Shown: positions 1 through 11,037, counted from the first letter of the stretch. The stretch: 64,000 nt of DNA from Agelas oroides (GCA_949130485.1 OX422187.1:620001-684000), one strand, 5' to 3'. Program-made: numbers and translations. The notes: generated by a model from the sequence alone, not told the origin.

Positions 1-985
1 TCCTGCAATGTGAATGCCTCCAATTGTAGAAACTGAGAGTCAAGATCACTGCTGTCTTCTGCGTCAACAAGCCCAAGCTGAAGTAATGCTGGATTGCCAA
101 ATACATCCCAAATGAATTCTTGGATTATTGCTTTTGGCAGCTTCAACTCAGATAGCTTTGTCTCCAAATTACCCCGAACATGAAGGAAACATCGCAAAGG
201 AATGGCCGATTTAAATTGTGTGGCCAGTGCACTTACGAGTGCCTGCTCACCATCAGTACCAACAGCCTTGATGTTCTGCAAAGCTGGTCTCAGCCCTACT
301 AACTGTGAGATGAAGAAGTGATATGAAGAGAATTGTTTTCGTTGGTGAATGAAGAGAGGCCCAAGCATCACTGGGTGTTTGCCTCTCTCAGACCCCCTTC
401 TGCTTCCAAGCATCAAGTGGCGGTATGACATAACAGTGACATGAAAACTGCCAAGATCAAAGGTTGGGTCGACACACAATACGGTATGCTTGGCCTCACA
501 GGTGCAGAATCTTTCCAAATCGTCCAGAATCCAGTCAAAAGCAAGTACAGCCATGGGCTCAGGGCTGTTGGCAACCATTCGAACAAAGTTCTCATGTTGC
601 CCTTTCGTCCCTTCGCTTTCTTTGCACATCAGCATCAGAGGGAAGAGCGGATCAGCAGACTTTGGCATTACTGCAGAGTTAGTGCCATACGTAAGCTTGC
701 GTCTACAGTCAGCTGCCTGCTGACGGCTTCGAGGCAATTGAGATGCACTACTAGCCCCAGTTACATCACCAACATCCTGGCATAGCTTCCTCACTGCAAA
801 TTTTGGTGGAAGACACTGGGCTGTTTCACGCAGCTTGGTCATAGTGCTGGGCATCGTTCGAACGTATCCCTGAGTTTCTTCTGTACACTTCGCATTACCT
901 TCGGTAAAACTTGGTGCTCAGCACCATCAAATGTGTATTGTACCAGCGCCAGATTCAGTAGATCTCTCTCATGATCTAAGGTATA
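1..985 (-). pseudogene. MULE-like transposase core exon, frameshifted and cut by the window edge
   Basis: Minus-strand coding sequence begins after a TATATACCTTAG acceptor near 985 and stays open to base 1. It shows hallmarks of Mutator-like (MULE) transposases of marine invertebrates: VDPTFDLGSFHVT near 470-440 (DxTF, first catalytic Asp), GTDGEQALVSALA near 265-225, and IPLRCFLHVRGN near 205-170. The first part reads LVQYTFDGAEHQVLP (about 960-900) in one frame; RTMPSTMTKLRE and everything after read in another, so one base appears lost near 897. The C-terminal part lies outside the window. It pairs with the N-terminal exon at 1145-1822. The role would be cut-and-paste transposition; the frameshift suggests an inactive copy or an assembly error. 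The family call is firm, activity is not. Confidence 0.75.
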
Positions 986-1144
986 TAAGATAAAAATCCT
1001 ATCAGTGAACAACCATTTTCAGCCATTGTGTAAACAATTTAGAAAGATATGCAATGGTTTGCCTAGTCACATACCCAGACCCTACTTAAAAGAAAGGTGT
1101 GAAGCCTAAGGACGTCCCCAGACTCTTCTTGGGTGGAGTTGAGG

Positions 1145-1822
1145 CTATTTAACCACATCTACAGGCTGTTCACACACGCGTGAAATAGACTTGTTGCCCG
1201 GTCTTCCCTGTTTCTTTCTCTTTGGTTTGCATTCAGTATAATATATGGAACTGAAAGAGCGGCAATGAACAGGGAAGACCTGGGAACACTTATCACATGA
1301 ATTTAGCCTGACTGTGGCAAATGCTTCCATTCCCCACTTCTTATATAGCATTTGAGCATGCTTAATATCCTTCCAAGTAGATACATCAATGGTGCCTACA
1401 TAAACAGTGTACATACCTTCCACAAACACCACCATGCGATGAAAGTCTGGACAACCCCTCAGGTAATAGTACTTTCTGCGTACCAGGTACATGCCTTCAG
1501 ATGGTTCTTCAGACAGTGATTTTCCCAGTGTTTCCATGTCACCAACTTCATCGATCATGACCCAGGCTGTGTAGTTACCATTGCAAACCCAAGACCCCAT
1601 GTCATCACACAGGAGGTCTTTAGGTTTCTTCAGGTGACTCAAGTCCACAACAAACAAATGGTTCTTTTCAACTCCAACAGGTTGACTGATGCACACTCGT
1701 TGACGATCAAGGTTACGATCCAGTAAAACGTTCATTGCTTCTGCGGTTGTAATGCGCTTGGGATGACAACCAAACACTGGGAGATCACGTCGACCACAAT
1801 GGTACTTAACCTCTGTCTTCAT
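1145..1822 (-). CDS. N-terminal exon of the MULE-like transposase gene
   Basis: Open frame of 225 codons starting at an ATG at 1822. The product is rich in paired cysteines and basic residues: YHCGRRDLPVFGCH near the N-terminus, a DKCSQVFPVHC cysteine pair and a KPKRKKQGRPG basic stretch near the end. This resembles the DNA-binding N-terminal part of the transposase whose catalytic core follows at 985-1 on the same strand. The frame ends in TAG just after PVDVVK. A splice donor somewhere in the last dozen codons (several GT choices) would join it to the core exon through an intron of about 160 bases; I cannot fix the exact donor. It could instead be a separate gene of the same element. Confidence 0.55.
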   Translation of the reverse strand: MKTEVKYHCGRRDLPVFGCHPKRITTAEAMNVLLDRNLDRQRVCISQPVGVEKNHLFVVDLSHLKKPKDLLCDDMGSWVCNGNYTAWVMIDEVGDMETLGKSLSEEPSEGMYLVRRKYYYLRGCPDFHRMVVFVEGMYTVYVGTIDVSTWKDIKHAQMLYKKWGMEAFATVRLNSCDKCSQVFPVHCRSFSSIYYTECKPKRKKQGRPGNKSISRVCEQPVDVVK

Positions 1823-3060
1823 TTCTGTGTCCCTATGGAATTTACAATGTACAGGGGTATTTCAGCATCTTAGCATTTTTTTTTCCTAGTTTCTTGTCAG
1901 TAGAGAAATGGCATTAGCCTTGTTCCCAGTTCTTGTCTCATGTGTAACTAAAATCAGGTAAACGAAAGGTAGAAACGTTTGGGGTTGAGCCCATGCAACT
2001 GCATTTGTGCCGATCAGTCTGAACAACAAGCTGTAAGTATTGATGCTGCCTTAGAATGTTCCTGCTTCCATTCATTGGTCTGGCAGTACAATGCAAAGCC
2101 TCAACACCCTTTGTTGAAACAACTCCTCGTGTCCACCTTCTGTATACCGGATGCTCTTTAGCATCACTGCACAACAAGATCTCTCTGTGAACACTGAAGG
2201 CAGCTAACAAAAGAGTACAAAGCTGTTTGACCTTTGCTAATTATAATTTGATTTATCTTGATAACCCAACAAACATTTTTTAAGGGATAGTGATACTTCT
2301 AATTATCAAGATAAGACCCTTTTAGGGGCTCAACATCTAGTGGTAATTGCAATTCGGATGATAAAACCTGTTAGGGGGGTATGGATGAACTAGTGATAAA
2401 TCAGGAAAGGTAGAACACAAATCATACAGGAATGACCACAGCGACTTGTGTCCATGATGGGTGAGCATACCATAAGGAACCCGGTTCTTTGTGGTATGTT
2501 CAAGTCTGGTTGTGTGGTAAACATACAGACCCACACACATGGAGGACAAGGGTCTGGTGAACTTGCACTCTTGGCAGGATGAATCTGACAGCTGTATATT
2601 TTTTAAATTTCTGCCCATGCAGGCATGTGCTCATGTAATAACATATTCTACAGCCAGATTCGAAAGGACAATCACTCAGACATTCACTTAAGTCTCAACC
2701 CAGACTCCCCTTCAACTCTCCTAGAGGAAAGGGGGTCTGGTGAATGGGGCACAATCTGATTGGCTGATGTGGCAATTATCTCACCTTCCTTACCACAAAC
2801 TACTTAAGCTTTACTCATCACACCTTTACAGACCTACTTAGCACACCTCCAATTTACTGAAGCCCAGCAAACAACTTCAAAGGCTTAGCTTTTAGCAGAA
2901 TCTATAGCCAGTAGTGTAGCCAAACCTGGGCCCTGGCATCAGTGTCCAGAAAACAGTTGAACATCATACTTTCGCAGTACAGCTATTTGCAACGATGCAG
3001 TTTCCTACGCTCTCTTAGCCTCACTGTTCGCATGTTTGGCATTTCCCAGCCCCCCTCCCC
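1823..3060. other. Region without a recognisable gene; short inverted repeats with CCAGACCCT ends
   Basis: Nothing with a convincing splice structure or family signature was found. The stretch holds a small hairpin at 2700-2740 with CCAGAC and GTCTGG ends. The same end motif recurs at 3181-3215 and 3283-3311. Confidence 0.4.
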
Positions 3061-3061
3061 C

Positions 3062-3110
3062 AACCAAAAAAAAAAAAAAAAAAAACAAACAAACAAACAA
3101 ACAAAAAAAA
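3062..3110. repeat. A-rich simple repeat
   Basis: A run of about twenty A followed by CAAA units and more A. It could be the tail of a retroposed copy, but no source sequence is evident upstream. Confidence 0.8.
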
Positions 3111-3180
3111 ACGAACGCAGTGCACCATAGCAGAATCCATAGCAATCGCAAGCCCATGGTGTGAGGCTGTACTGTATTCA

Positions 3181-3311
3181 CCAGACCCTCCTTTCCTCTT
3201 TGGAGGAGGGTCTGGGTAGAGACTAACATTCCCTAAGCTCACATACCCCTCAGGAAATCTCAAGCAGCTGGGGAGAAGTTCACCAGACCCTACTCCCTGT
3301 GCAAGGGTCTG
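3181..3311. repeat. Two short CCAGACCCT hairpins
   Basis: 3181-3215 is a near-perfect palindrome (CCAGACCCTCCT and its complement around a 12-base loop). 3283-3311 is a second, weaker hairpin with the same ends. They look like minimal foldback elements related to the hairpin at 2700. Confidence 0.5.
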
Positions 3312-3330
3312 CAAGATACCAAGATTAATT

Positions 3331-3744
3331 GGGGTGAGCCTGAGCGAGCCCCACACCAGCGGGACTGCATTGCAAGACGCATGTGTATGTTTGTTTGCGG
3401 CCATATACCGTAAATTTACCGTAAATTTTAAATGTGCACAAACATTTTAGGTGAAGATGCCGGGCTACTGCCAGAGTGCAGCATTGGGAACTGTAGCGGA
3501 GACGCCTCAAGTTGAAGCACGTATGGCACCTTACTTCTTGCTTGTCACGGCAATTACGGACTGACCATCAACGGCAGGCTGCTCGCAGACCGTACAAATT
3601 ATACACGCCAGTTTGTATCCGTTTCAGGTAAGGCCCATGCATAAAATGGCTCTCATAAACGTTAGCGATTCAGCTCATGATTTCAGCATGAAGCTTAGTC
3701 TATTCATGTGTAGCCATACTAGCTGCTTGCTCAGGTTCGCCCCC
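3331..3744. mobile_element. MITE with GGGGYGAGCCTGAGCGAGC ends, copy 1
   Basis: Starts with GGGGTGAGCCTGAGCGAGC and ends with a diverged inverted match (GCTCAGGTTCGCCCCC). Just inside the left end it shares GCGGCCATATACCGTAAAT with a longer copy at 26276-26890. A third fragment with only the hairpin-like end lies at 20615-20635. No coding capacity was seen. Target duplications are not clear. Confidence 0.6.
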
Positions 3745-3811
3745 ACAACGTTCTACATTTTCTAGTAGTAACCATGGAAGGTCATTACTAATTTACTCAT
3801 ACAACACATAC

Positions 3812-5214
3812 CTTTTTTTGATGGGAGACACAGACTTGGAATATGGAGGGACAGGCTCATAGTCCTCTTCATCTGAGGTTAATCTGCAAATGATGTCAAG
3901 TCCATTTGTACTACCTCACCTACTGATCACAACCAAATAATAGCAATCCTAGGTTGTGGTTAATTTGTGTGTCTATCAACACTGCATGCTATTTACTGGC
4001 ATGTAAGTAATAGTTATATCCCTCCCTGGGGGGTTGTTGTTTTACACATTGGTGTCGGGCGTAGCCCGACACCAATGTGCAAGACCACACCCCAGGGAGG
4101 GATATAACTATTATATAACCTGTTACCTAGGCAACATCACTGTACAAGAGAGATATGGGCAACATTCTTAGATGTTGCCTGGGTAACGGGTTATATCCTT
4201 GGAGACAGTTGTAGATAGCATGGTCCAATCTACTCTAGTTCCCATGCATTCCCCACTCAAGTTTATCCCTCACATGGAGAGAAAGTGGGCTTACCACGTG
4301 ATCCATGGCCAGACGTGGCTCAATATATAGGGCCACCAAACAACGTGTGTGAAGATGTTAAACAGTGAACAGAAATATTTTTGGATCTGCAATTCTTGTA
4401 TCGCAGTCATCCTTCAGTAATGGCTTCAAAATGTAAAGATTTTCTGCAACTTATTTCACTGCATTTAGAATCTACACATCACCATCCGTTGCAAGCATAT
4501 ACCATCTAATCAAATTGTTTGAATTGCTCACAAAGTTGACAGTGCTGCAACTGGAAAAACTGAAGGCCTAAAAATATAGCTTGGGAACAAGGGTACCATG
4601 ATGACCTCTCTAGACCATCCATATTGTTTAGCTAGGTGAGTCACACAGAATGGGGGTGTTCTACTTACTTTGAACTGGTTTCATCATCTTCACTTTTGAT
4701 CCTGTGACATAGAAATGAGGTTGAGTTAAGTACTGTACACTGATTCTACAAATAGCTCTTTTGTCAATCCGACATTAAGAAAGCTATGTTTAAGATGCCT
4801 AATACAAAATGGGGAAAGGCAGCATCCACACACACTATCCAAACGATATGTCCTAGCAAACGATACTGGCTACAACACGGGGTGGGACACAATCTACGCA
4901 ACTCTTGCGCCGCACATAGCTTGACCACACATAGATCTCACCTTTTAACGGGTACTTCCAAATCAGATGGCACGCTGCAAATATAAAAGAAAGCTGTATA
5001 AATGAAAAGTACTTGCTGCTCAAGATAAAGTCAAATCTTCGCCGTACAACAGCTAACTCATTACGATCAATGTCACTCACTCAAAGTCGCTTCCTGACGA
5101 AGCAAAACTATCTTCATCATCCAGCACAATGGGGTTAGATGCACAGCCCTAAGCCAGACCAACGGCCCTCCATTTTCCTAGGTCGATGGGGCTGGATTCG
5201 GTGCCTTCTTCCAT
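3812..5214 (-). CDS. Acidic protein with SUMO-interacting-type motif, N-terminal exons only
   Basis: Minus-strand exons at 5214-5081, 4974-4942, 4701-4669 and 3883-3812 have AG/GT borders and agreeing frames; the last three (33, 33 and 72 nt) are all phase 2 on both sides. The product is acidic: PIVLDDEDSFASS, then VPVKRIKSEDDE and LTSDEEDYEPVPPYSK, ending SPIKKR. IVLDDED fits a SUMO-interacting motif and IKSE a SUMO acceptor consensus; both are inferences from motif only. An ATG at 5214 gives MEEGTESSPIDLG but meets an in-frame TAG at 5151-5149, so either the start lies elsewhere (the TAG could be the end of an acceptor) or there is a nonsense change. No exon below 3812 could be identified; a MITE lies there. 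It is divergent from the SHOCT gene. Function unknown. Confidence 0.5.
4008..4113. mobile_element. Palindromic MITE of 106 bp
   Basis: Left arm TAATAGTTATATCCCTCC through GGTGTCGGGC is repeated inverted after a three-base centre. The arms match nearly throughout, so the element can fold into one long hairpin. It lies inside an intron of the 3812-5214 gene. Confidence 0.75.
4114..4195. repeat. Second palindrome abutting the first
   Basis: TATAACCTGTTACCTAGGCAAC at the left faces GTTGCCTGGGTAACGGGTTATA at the right with about 30 bases between. It starts exactly where the 4008-4113 palindrome stops. Confidence 0.65.
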
Positions 5215-5343
5215 CGTCGCACACAGTACAGTGGTTTCATGTGATCTTGCAATGCGCAGACGCAGAACGTTGAACGGCGGGCGAGAAGCAAACGCACCAA
5301 TCAGATTGAAGCCACGTGCGCAATTGCCAGTAGAGGTCTGAAA
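5215..5343. promoter_or_regulatory. Bidirectional promoter region
   Basis: About 129 bases separate the ATG of the minus-strand gene (5214) from the ATG of the plus-strand SHOCT gene (5344). The interval is GC-richer than its surroundings, holds several CG dinucleotides and a CCAATCAG box near 5296. No TATA box was seen. Inferred from the divergent layout. Confidence 0.45.
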
Positions 5344-5761
5344 ATGGCTAGTTCAGTACAGCAAGTACAAACGAACGTTCAGAGGAACAGTGGTCTGGTG
5401 ACAGTTCAAGTCTTGCCTTCGGAAAGTCAAAGTCAGTCGAGGCGACTTGTAGGACTACTCCGGCAGCCGTTTGCGGTGACTCACCAGTCAACCGGTTCTT
5501 CATCTCAGCTGCCTAGGAGTCAGGCCGGCGTAAGTGTACCAAAATGAACTTGGGAAGGTATTTTACAGCTTAGTAACATGCCTGTAGGACGCCTGTAGGA
5601 CGCCTTTGTAACTTTCGAGCTGAAGTGTTGCAAATTCTACAAATTTAAAAAACGTGTCATTATGATGTAATGCATGACCCAACACGATTTCCTAAAATAA
5701 AAATAAAAAAACAAGTACAATTTTCAAGTGCTGTGATCATACCCTTCAGATAGTATTTTTA

Positions 5762-5837
<76 letters not shown>

Positions 5838-5885
5838 TGTGTGTGTGTGTGTGGTTGTGTGTACGTGTGTGTGTGGTTGTGTGTA

Positions 5886-5920
<35 letters not shown>

Positions 5921-7821
5921 TTGTGTGTACGTGTGTGTGTGGTTGTGTGTACGTGTGTTGTGGTTACATCATGCTGTCAAAAGCCCCAAAAAATGACTAT
6001 AGGATGCTTGTCGTTTGCATCTACAAGTATTTTATCAGATATCATCATTGGGACGTGAGGTTGAGATCCCCTTTCCTCTCTCTAAGTAATCTTGCTATGG
6101 CCCTTTCTAGGGGAGACTATAAACATTGCACCCGGGACCCACCCAGAGTGTTGTGTTGCACTGCAGCAACTATAGCGGAGATACAACTACACAGGCTATC
6201 TGTGCCAATGCTACAAGCCCAAACTCACAGCTATGTCTTGTATGTTGTCCCTATGCACACCGAACATGCTTTTTATAGCAGACAAAAGAGTATTTCAAAC
6301 TATCCTCTGACTTCTATGATCTTTAGAGGAGTCTACTACTGTCAGTCTTTCAAAGCCACACTTGCATACACAAAGTGAGAGAGTTTGCCTTTGTAGTTGA
6401 TTGGTCTAGACACTGTATTGTCCAAGTGACCTTTGACCCTGGGACCTCTGTGTTTCTAGCTAGGCATGCTAGTAGCCTTACATGTAATAAACAAGAAGAA
6501 AGGATTGAAACACTGGTGGATAATGTGAAATAGCACATTCTGGTGTGAAGAGCATCTTTTGTGTACGTTGATAGCAATGCGGCCTGTATAGTTTACAACA
6601 ACACAGCTGTAAATTTGAGCTTAGAACATGGGCACAAATTGCTTTTAATTGCATTTCTGTCATAGCAGCTAAGTGCAACACAGCCCTAAAGACTCTAGGT
6701 TATTGGGTTGAAGGTCTTTGGGTCCATGGGTCCAGCGTCCAGACACTGTGCCCTTTGGGGTCCTCCTTTGGGTCCACCCCAAAACCAACAAACATTTAGC
6801 AACCACTTGACCTACTTGAACATAATGCTTTCTGTCCTCTGGATCTGAGATGAATGTGACATTAGTTTGCCCTTGCATTTTGTTACATTTAGAAACATTT
6901 GCTGAATAGAGAATTTCAATATGTACCTAAATTTCTGAGAGAGCGCATCGCTAAATAGAGTTCAGAAAATCACTTGTGTATCTTCCAATTCAGGTGAAGG
7001 GACAGCACTATTCCTACAAGGTGAAATTTTTGGCTTCAAACCGAAAAGCAGTTGTTCGGGAGTTATACAACTACCATGATGAATTTGACTCTGTTGATGC
7101 GATCCGACAGAAGCTAAAGGAGGAATTTAATGAGCATGTTGCACGAAGTTCCAGTTTCAGTATCGGTTACTTTGAAGGAAGACACCAAACTAAGCGTTGG
7201 TTAATCTCTCAACAAGATGTGGAGAAAATGTATGAAAAGTTACAAGGAAAACCTGAAATATTTTTGTGGAGTGATGGCAAAGATGATACTAAAACAGTCA
7301 CAGAAGGTGATCATGAGGATGCATCCCATAATCGTAAAAGGCCACTAGAAACCACAAGCAAACGGCAGGAAAAGGAGGAGGAAGTAGAAGCTATGTTTTG
7401 TGAGCTAAAGGACAAACATTCTGGGAAGTTTTCAGTCCCACAGCTGCGTTTGTGGGCAAGAATGGTTGCTAGTGGTATACATGATGACTTGGAGGAACCC
7501 CCACAAGTTCCCATGATAACTGGAATCACACCAAAGAGAGCAAAAAAGGAGACGTTATCAGATGCACTTACACCCCTAGCTAATGCTATTACTAAAGCAT
7601 TCACTGGTAACCAAGCATCCTCCACCCCAGAAAAACGTGCAGTGGCTTCTCAACAAAGCTCGCAGTGTGGAATTTCACCAGCTAAAGTGGCAGACATTCG
7701 TATGAAAAACTTGGAGCAGCTAAAGTTTTTGCAACAGCTGTACGAAGATGGAATTCTTTCTCACGCTGAGTTCATAGAGCAAAAAGGTATTATCCTTGAC
7801 TTGCTCCGAAAACTGAACTGA
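5344..7821 (+). CDS. SHOCT-domain protein of unknown function (two exons)
   Basis: Exon 1 (5344-5529) starts at ATG and ends at a GTAAGT donor; exon 2 (6994-7821) follows a CCAATTCAG acceptor. Both borders are phase 0, giving about 337 residues. Exon 1 encodes a Gln/Ser-rich tail. Exon 2 begins VKGQHYSYKVKFLASNRKA, continues with a globular region ending FEGRHQTKRWLISQQDVEKM (about residues 63-140), a charged linker (KRQEKEEEVEAMF), and WARMVASGIHDDLEEPP, a motif I recall from uncharacterised sponge proteins. The last 39 residues (NLEQLKFLQQLYEDGILSHA then EFIEQKG) match the SHOCT pattern, a short helical C-terminal domain usually linked to oligomerisation or targeting. The intron holds a GT microsatellite. 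It converges on a DD34E transposase copy at 7929. Function unknown. Confidence 0.75.
5763..5960. repeat. GT microsatellite with GTACGTGT interruptions
   Basis: About 200 bases of (GT)n with regular GGTTGTGTGTACGTGT interruptions, in the intron of the SHOCT gene. Open frames here (poly Cys-Val) are artefacts. Confidence 0.95.
6000..6990. other. Remainder of the SHOCT gene intron; nothing recognised
   Basis: No family signature, inverted repeat or exon-like segment was found on either strand between the GT repeat and the acceptor at 6993. Confidence 0.4.
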
Positions 7822-7928
7822 TTTCTGCATGCATGCTATTCTGTCAAAACCACTATACCATGTATTTCTATAGGTCACATTATTGTGTGATTCTACTTCA
7901 TGAACATGTTTGTGAAAAGGAAAGCAAG

Positions 7929-8919
7929 CTACAGGTTATATATTCCAGCATTACTAATCCATTGTTGACAGTCTTCATCAGTTACAGTTGAAAATGCAGC
8001 TAGTATAATTGTTTCCAGGTCAATTCCTGTTTGATGTTCACTTTCTAGGGCCTTCATGCTTGATTTTACTTTGGAAAATAGTTCTTCAATAGGCATAAAA
8101 TCTGGTGAATAAGGTGGAAGGTACAATAGAAGTGCTCCAACACTTTCAATGGCAGCAGCAATTTCCTCCACATGATGAATTGCACAATTGTCCAATATGA
8201 CAACACTATTGGGGTTAATTCCATTGAAGGGCAGGAGTTTGGGTAGTAGTGATGTGTGGATGAAATCGTAAAATACATCTGCATCCACCTTACCCCTTAC
8301 AACTTTGCAATCAAGTACACCACTTGTTGACATAGCGCCAAGTGTTGACAAACGTTCACCCCTGAAAATAAGCTTTTGTGATCTGATAGGTTTGCCACGT
8401 AGGCTGTAGCCATACTTGCATAGTGTATCTCGACGGTCAGCTCCAGTTTCATCAACGAAGATGAACATATCAGGTTCAAGTAGGGACACATCAATAATAA
8501 ATTGTGTCCTCAGGGACTCATCCACCTGTTTGGCAACAAGTTTCATTTTCTGTCTAGTGAAGCCAACTCGATGAAGAAACTCACAAATAGTAGACTCAGC
8601 TACTTCAACACCTGGTGGTGTGCAACAAATTTGTTGCTAGCTCTCTCAGATAAATTCCTGGACGATTCAAAACAAGATGAAGGATGTACAGCTCAAGGGA
8701 CTTTGTTAGCTTTCTGCATGCTCTCTCTCTGGGATACTTCCTCTTACTTACACCACCAGTTTGGTGAAAGATATGAACAGTCCTGCAGACAGTTGAAGGA
8801 TCTACATTTAGATGATTCCCAATCTCTTTGTATGAAAGCCCCAGCACCTCTTTTTGCCACACCATGCGCCATCTGAGGTCTTCGCTGTATGCACTTGTTC
8901 GCCTAGGTTCGCAGGACAT
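7929..8919 (-). pseudogene. Tc1/IS630-type DD34E transposase, one frameshift
   Basis: Starts at ATG 8919 (MSCEPRRTSAYSEDLR). The N-terminal half holds a helix-turn-helix (GLSYKEIGNHLNVDPSTVCR) and a second HTH-like stretch. The catalytic half holds FVDETG (first Asp), VVILDNCAIHH (second Asp) and PPYSPDFMPIEELF (Glu), with 34 residues between the second Asp and the Glu, i.e. DD34E as in Tc1/mariner and IS630 relatives. The frame changes by one base near 8630, between RPGIYLREL and GVEVAESTICEFLHR. Intact length would be about 330 residues, normal for the family. Terminal inverted repeats and a TA duplication could not be seen. It is tail to tail with the SHOCT gene, about 107 bases away. The call is firm; activity is doubtful. 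Confidence 0.85.
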
Positions 8920-9742
8920 TTCACAGAAAACAGTCCAACGGATAATACACAATTTCAAAATTTGCGGTAACTGACTGCGCATGCGCAAACGCCGATTGCA
9001 AGGTCTTCCGAAATCACTGTACCATGTCCATGCGGTGTCTTGCGCAATACCTATCTTGAGCATGCGCAATACCGTGCGCCAGCGATTGGCGCGTTGTCCA
9101 TTTCCGTTTCCAGTTTCCGTTTCCAGTTTCCATCCATTTCCATTTCCTGCTTTTCCATATGCCCCAGCTTCCCACATCCTATGAATAAGTGTAAACTCCT
9201 GGTAAGTGTGAACTGTCAATTTCAGAGTTTATGGTTACAGGGTACTAATTAAATCAAGGGCAGCAATGGCCATACAACTATAACCACAAGCTCCCTGCTG
9301 TGCACTATAACTGAATACCAAACCAAATACCATATTACACTGTACACCTCAACATGTAAATAAAAGGTTCATGAATATAGGTGCTGATGAGAACTGCATG
9401 AGTGGTGTCATGGTCATGTCGTCTTACCAACAAAGTGATGTTACTGTTTATTCATTTGTTAGTGTAGGCAGTGATTTTGTGCTAGCGACACCTAGCCTTG
9501 TTCCCAGGCTTGACACTAGTGTTGACGCCACCTTACTATTGTGTGAAGGCATGTCTTACTTCTCTTAATGGTCGACTGTGTTTGGCACCACCCTTAAACT
9601 CTATATGGCAACCTTCTAGCTAAGCTAAACTACCTGTAGCACTAAACTCTTGTGTAGCTAACTTGGGAGCATCTTGGATGGAGTTTAGACTAGTAAACAA
9701 TACAATCAAATGAAAGGGTGTACATGATATTATTTTACTAAC
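8920..9742. other. Intergenic; TTTCC-rich simple stretch at 9098-9160
   Basis: Contains irregular TTTCCGTTTCCAG units resembling the TTTCCATTTCC repeats near 39.4, 45.1 and 47.1 kb. A single AGCCTTGTTCCCAGGCT motif lies near 9497. No gene recognised. Confidence 0.4.
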
Positions 9743-11037
9743 CTCTCTTCTTGCAGTCATCAGTGCAATCAGAAGGTGGATGGGGGTAAATAGACTCTCG
9801 ACGTAACTCATCAATCACTGACATACACCTGTCATAGTCAGTGTCCGCCTTAAATTTGAAATCACACATCCCAACTCTTCGAAGCTCATTCTCTACTTCC
9901 CTCTCCAAAATGCCGTTGCAACCACTTTTGGACTCAGTTCTGTATTGAAACCAGCAACATAAAAACTAAGTCATATCGATCTATAGTTCTGAAATGTACA
10001 TAAACCTTACCTGTTTCCTTGGGTAGCATGAAGGTGTCATTGTATGCCTCAGCAAATCCCTGGAAAGAAACCCATGAGTGGTTGCTACAAAATAAGAGCA
10101 GAGTAGGTCAGAGTTGGCAAAACCATCACCATGGCACTATATGAAATTTGATGGTCTGGGATCACTTATGAGTACACCAGGAAGCTCTTGTAAGTCATTA
10201 AGTCAAAGTGCATATATATAAGTCAGTAAGTCAAAGTGTATATATATCAAAACAACTAGGACTGGCAGACAGGGAGATGATCAGACTGTCGAAGGTCACT
10301 TTTGAGAAAGCCTAGTCAGACTGCAATGCTTCTATTATGAGGCTCTTTTCGAAAAGAAGAAATTCCATTTTTATTCTATATCTGTTTTAGCAGAAGCGAG
10401 ATTTGATTTCCTATACTTTCTATCATGGAATAATCATGGTAAGTGACTGATGTGATAAGCAAGCTACCTTGTCAAAGTCAGATACTCACAATAGGGTTAA
10501 ACTGATCATCACTTGCTCTTTGATCACCCAAGCATGCATAAACCAACCCTGTTGGCTTTAGTCTGTATACTTACGCCAGACAGCACTGCCATTCCAGCAA
10601 ATTCCTCTCAAAATAAACTGCATCAGTGACTTCAACAACTGGTTGCTGCTCAGGATAATACTCAAATCTAAGTGTGTGTTTGTTGCCAAATTGTGTCGGA
10701 GTATAAATCAAATTGCACTCTTTGCACTGCAAAGCGACTTTTTCCCTTTGTTTCACACCCTCACATGTGTAGAGCTTCACATTTGTAGTGAGGTAGGACA
10801 CAAGCCTCCTACTGCAACTGTAGCACTTAATGGCCCCAACACTCTTCTTTCCATTCTAAAACAGGATTCAACTTGTTCCAATATAGAACTTGCACAATAG
10901 TTTAACAGGAACTTATGAATAGCCGCTGCATCACGGCTTCTATTCGAATGAACTTTGAACTTAGGTACAGCTCGGCAATAGTGGTCTGGCCCGTCTGGGA
11001 ACGAGACTTCGGCCGTCCAAGATGTCGATGCTAGCAA
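9743..11037 (-). pseudogene. Decayed KDZ-like gene with CxC cysteine cluster
   Basis: Minus-strand coding pieces: about 11037-10575, 10059-10011 and 9939-9743, each with good donor or acceptor sites. The first holds ALQCKECNLIYTPTQFG and VTDAVYFERNLLEW, like the CxC zinc clusters of Kyakuja-Dileera-Zisupton (KDZ) transposase proteins. The second reads GFAEAYNDTFMLPKET. The third reads GMCDFKFKADTDYDR and ends PHPPSDCTDDCKKR. A one-base frame change is needed near 10790 to link GGLCPTSLQ with LYTCEGVKQ, and the phases between the three pieces do not agree. I therefore read it as a damaged copy. No catalytic core was seen. The family call rests on memory of the cluster pattern and is moderate. 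Confidence 0.45.

Noticed and set aside
2337..2618. Minus-strand 93-codon frame as a further exon of the 3.8-5.2 kb gene
   Set aside because: A phase-compatible reading exists after a TATACAG acceptor, but composition is random-looking and it includes a CCAGACCCT repeat fragment.
5763..6000. Open frames of Cys-Val or Val-Cys repeats
   Set aside because: They are produced by the GT microsatellite and have no non-repeat content of note.
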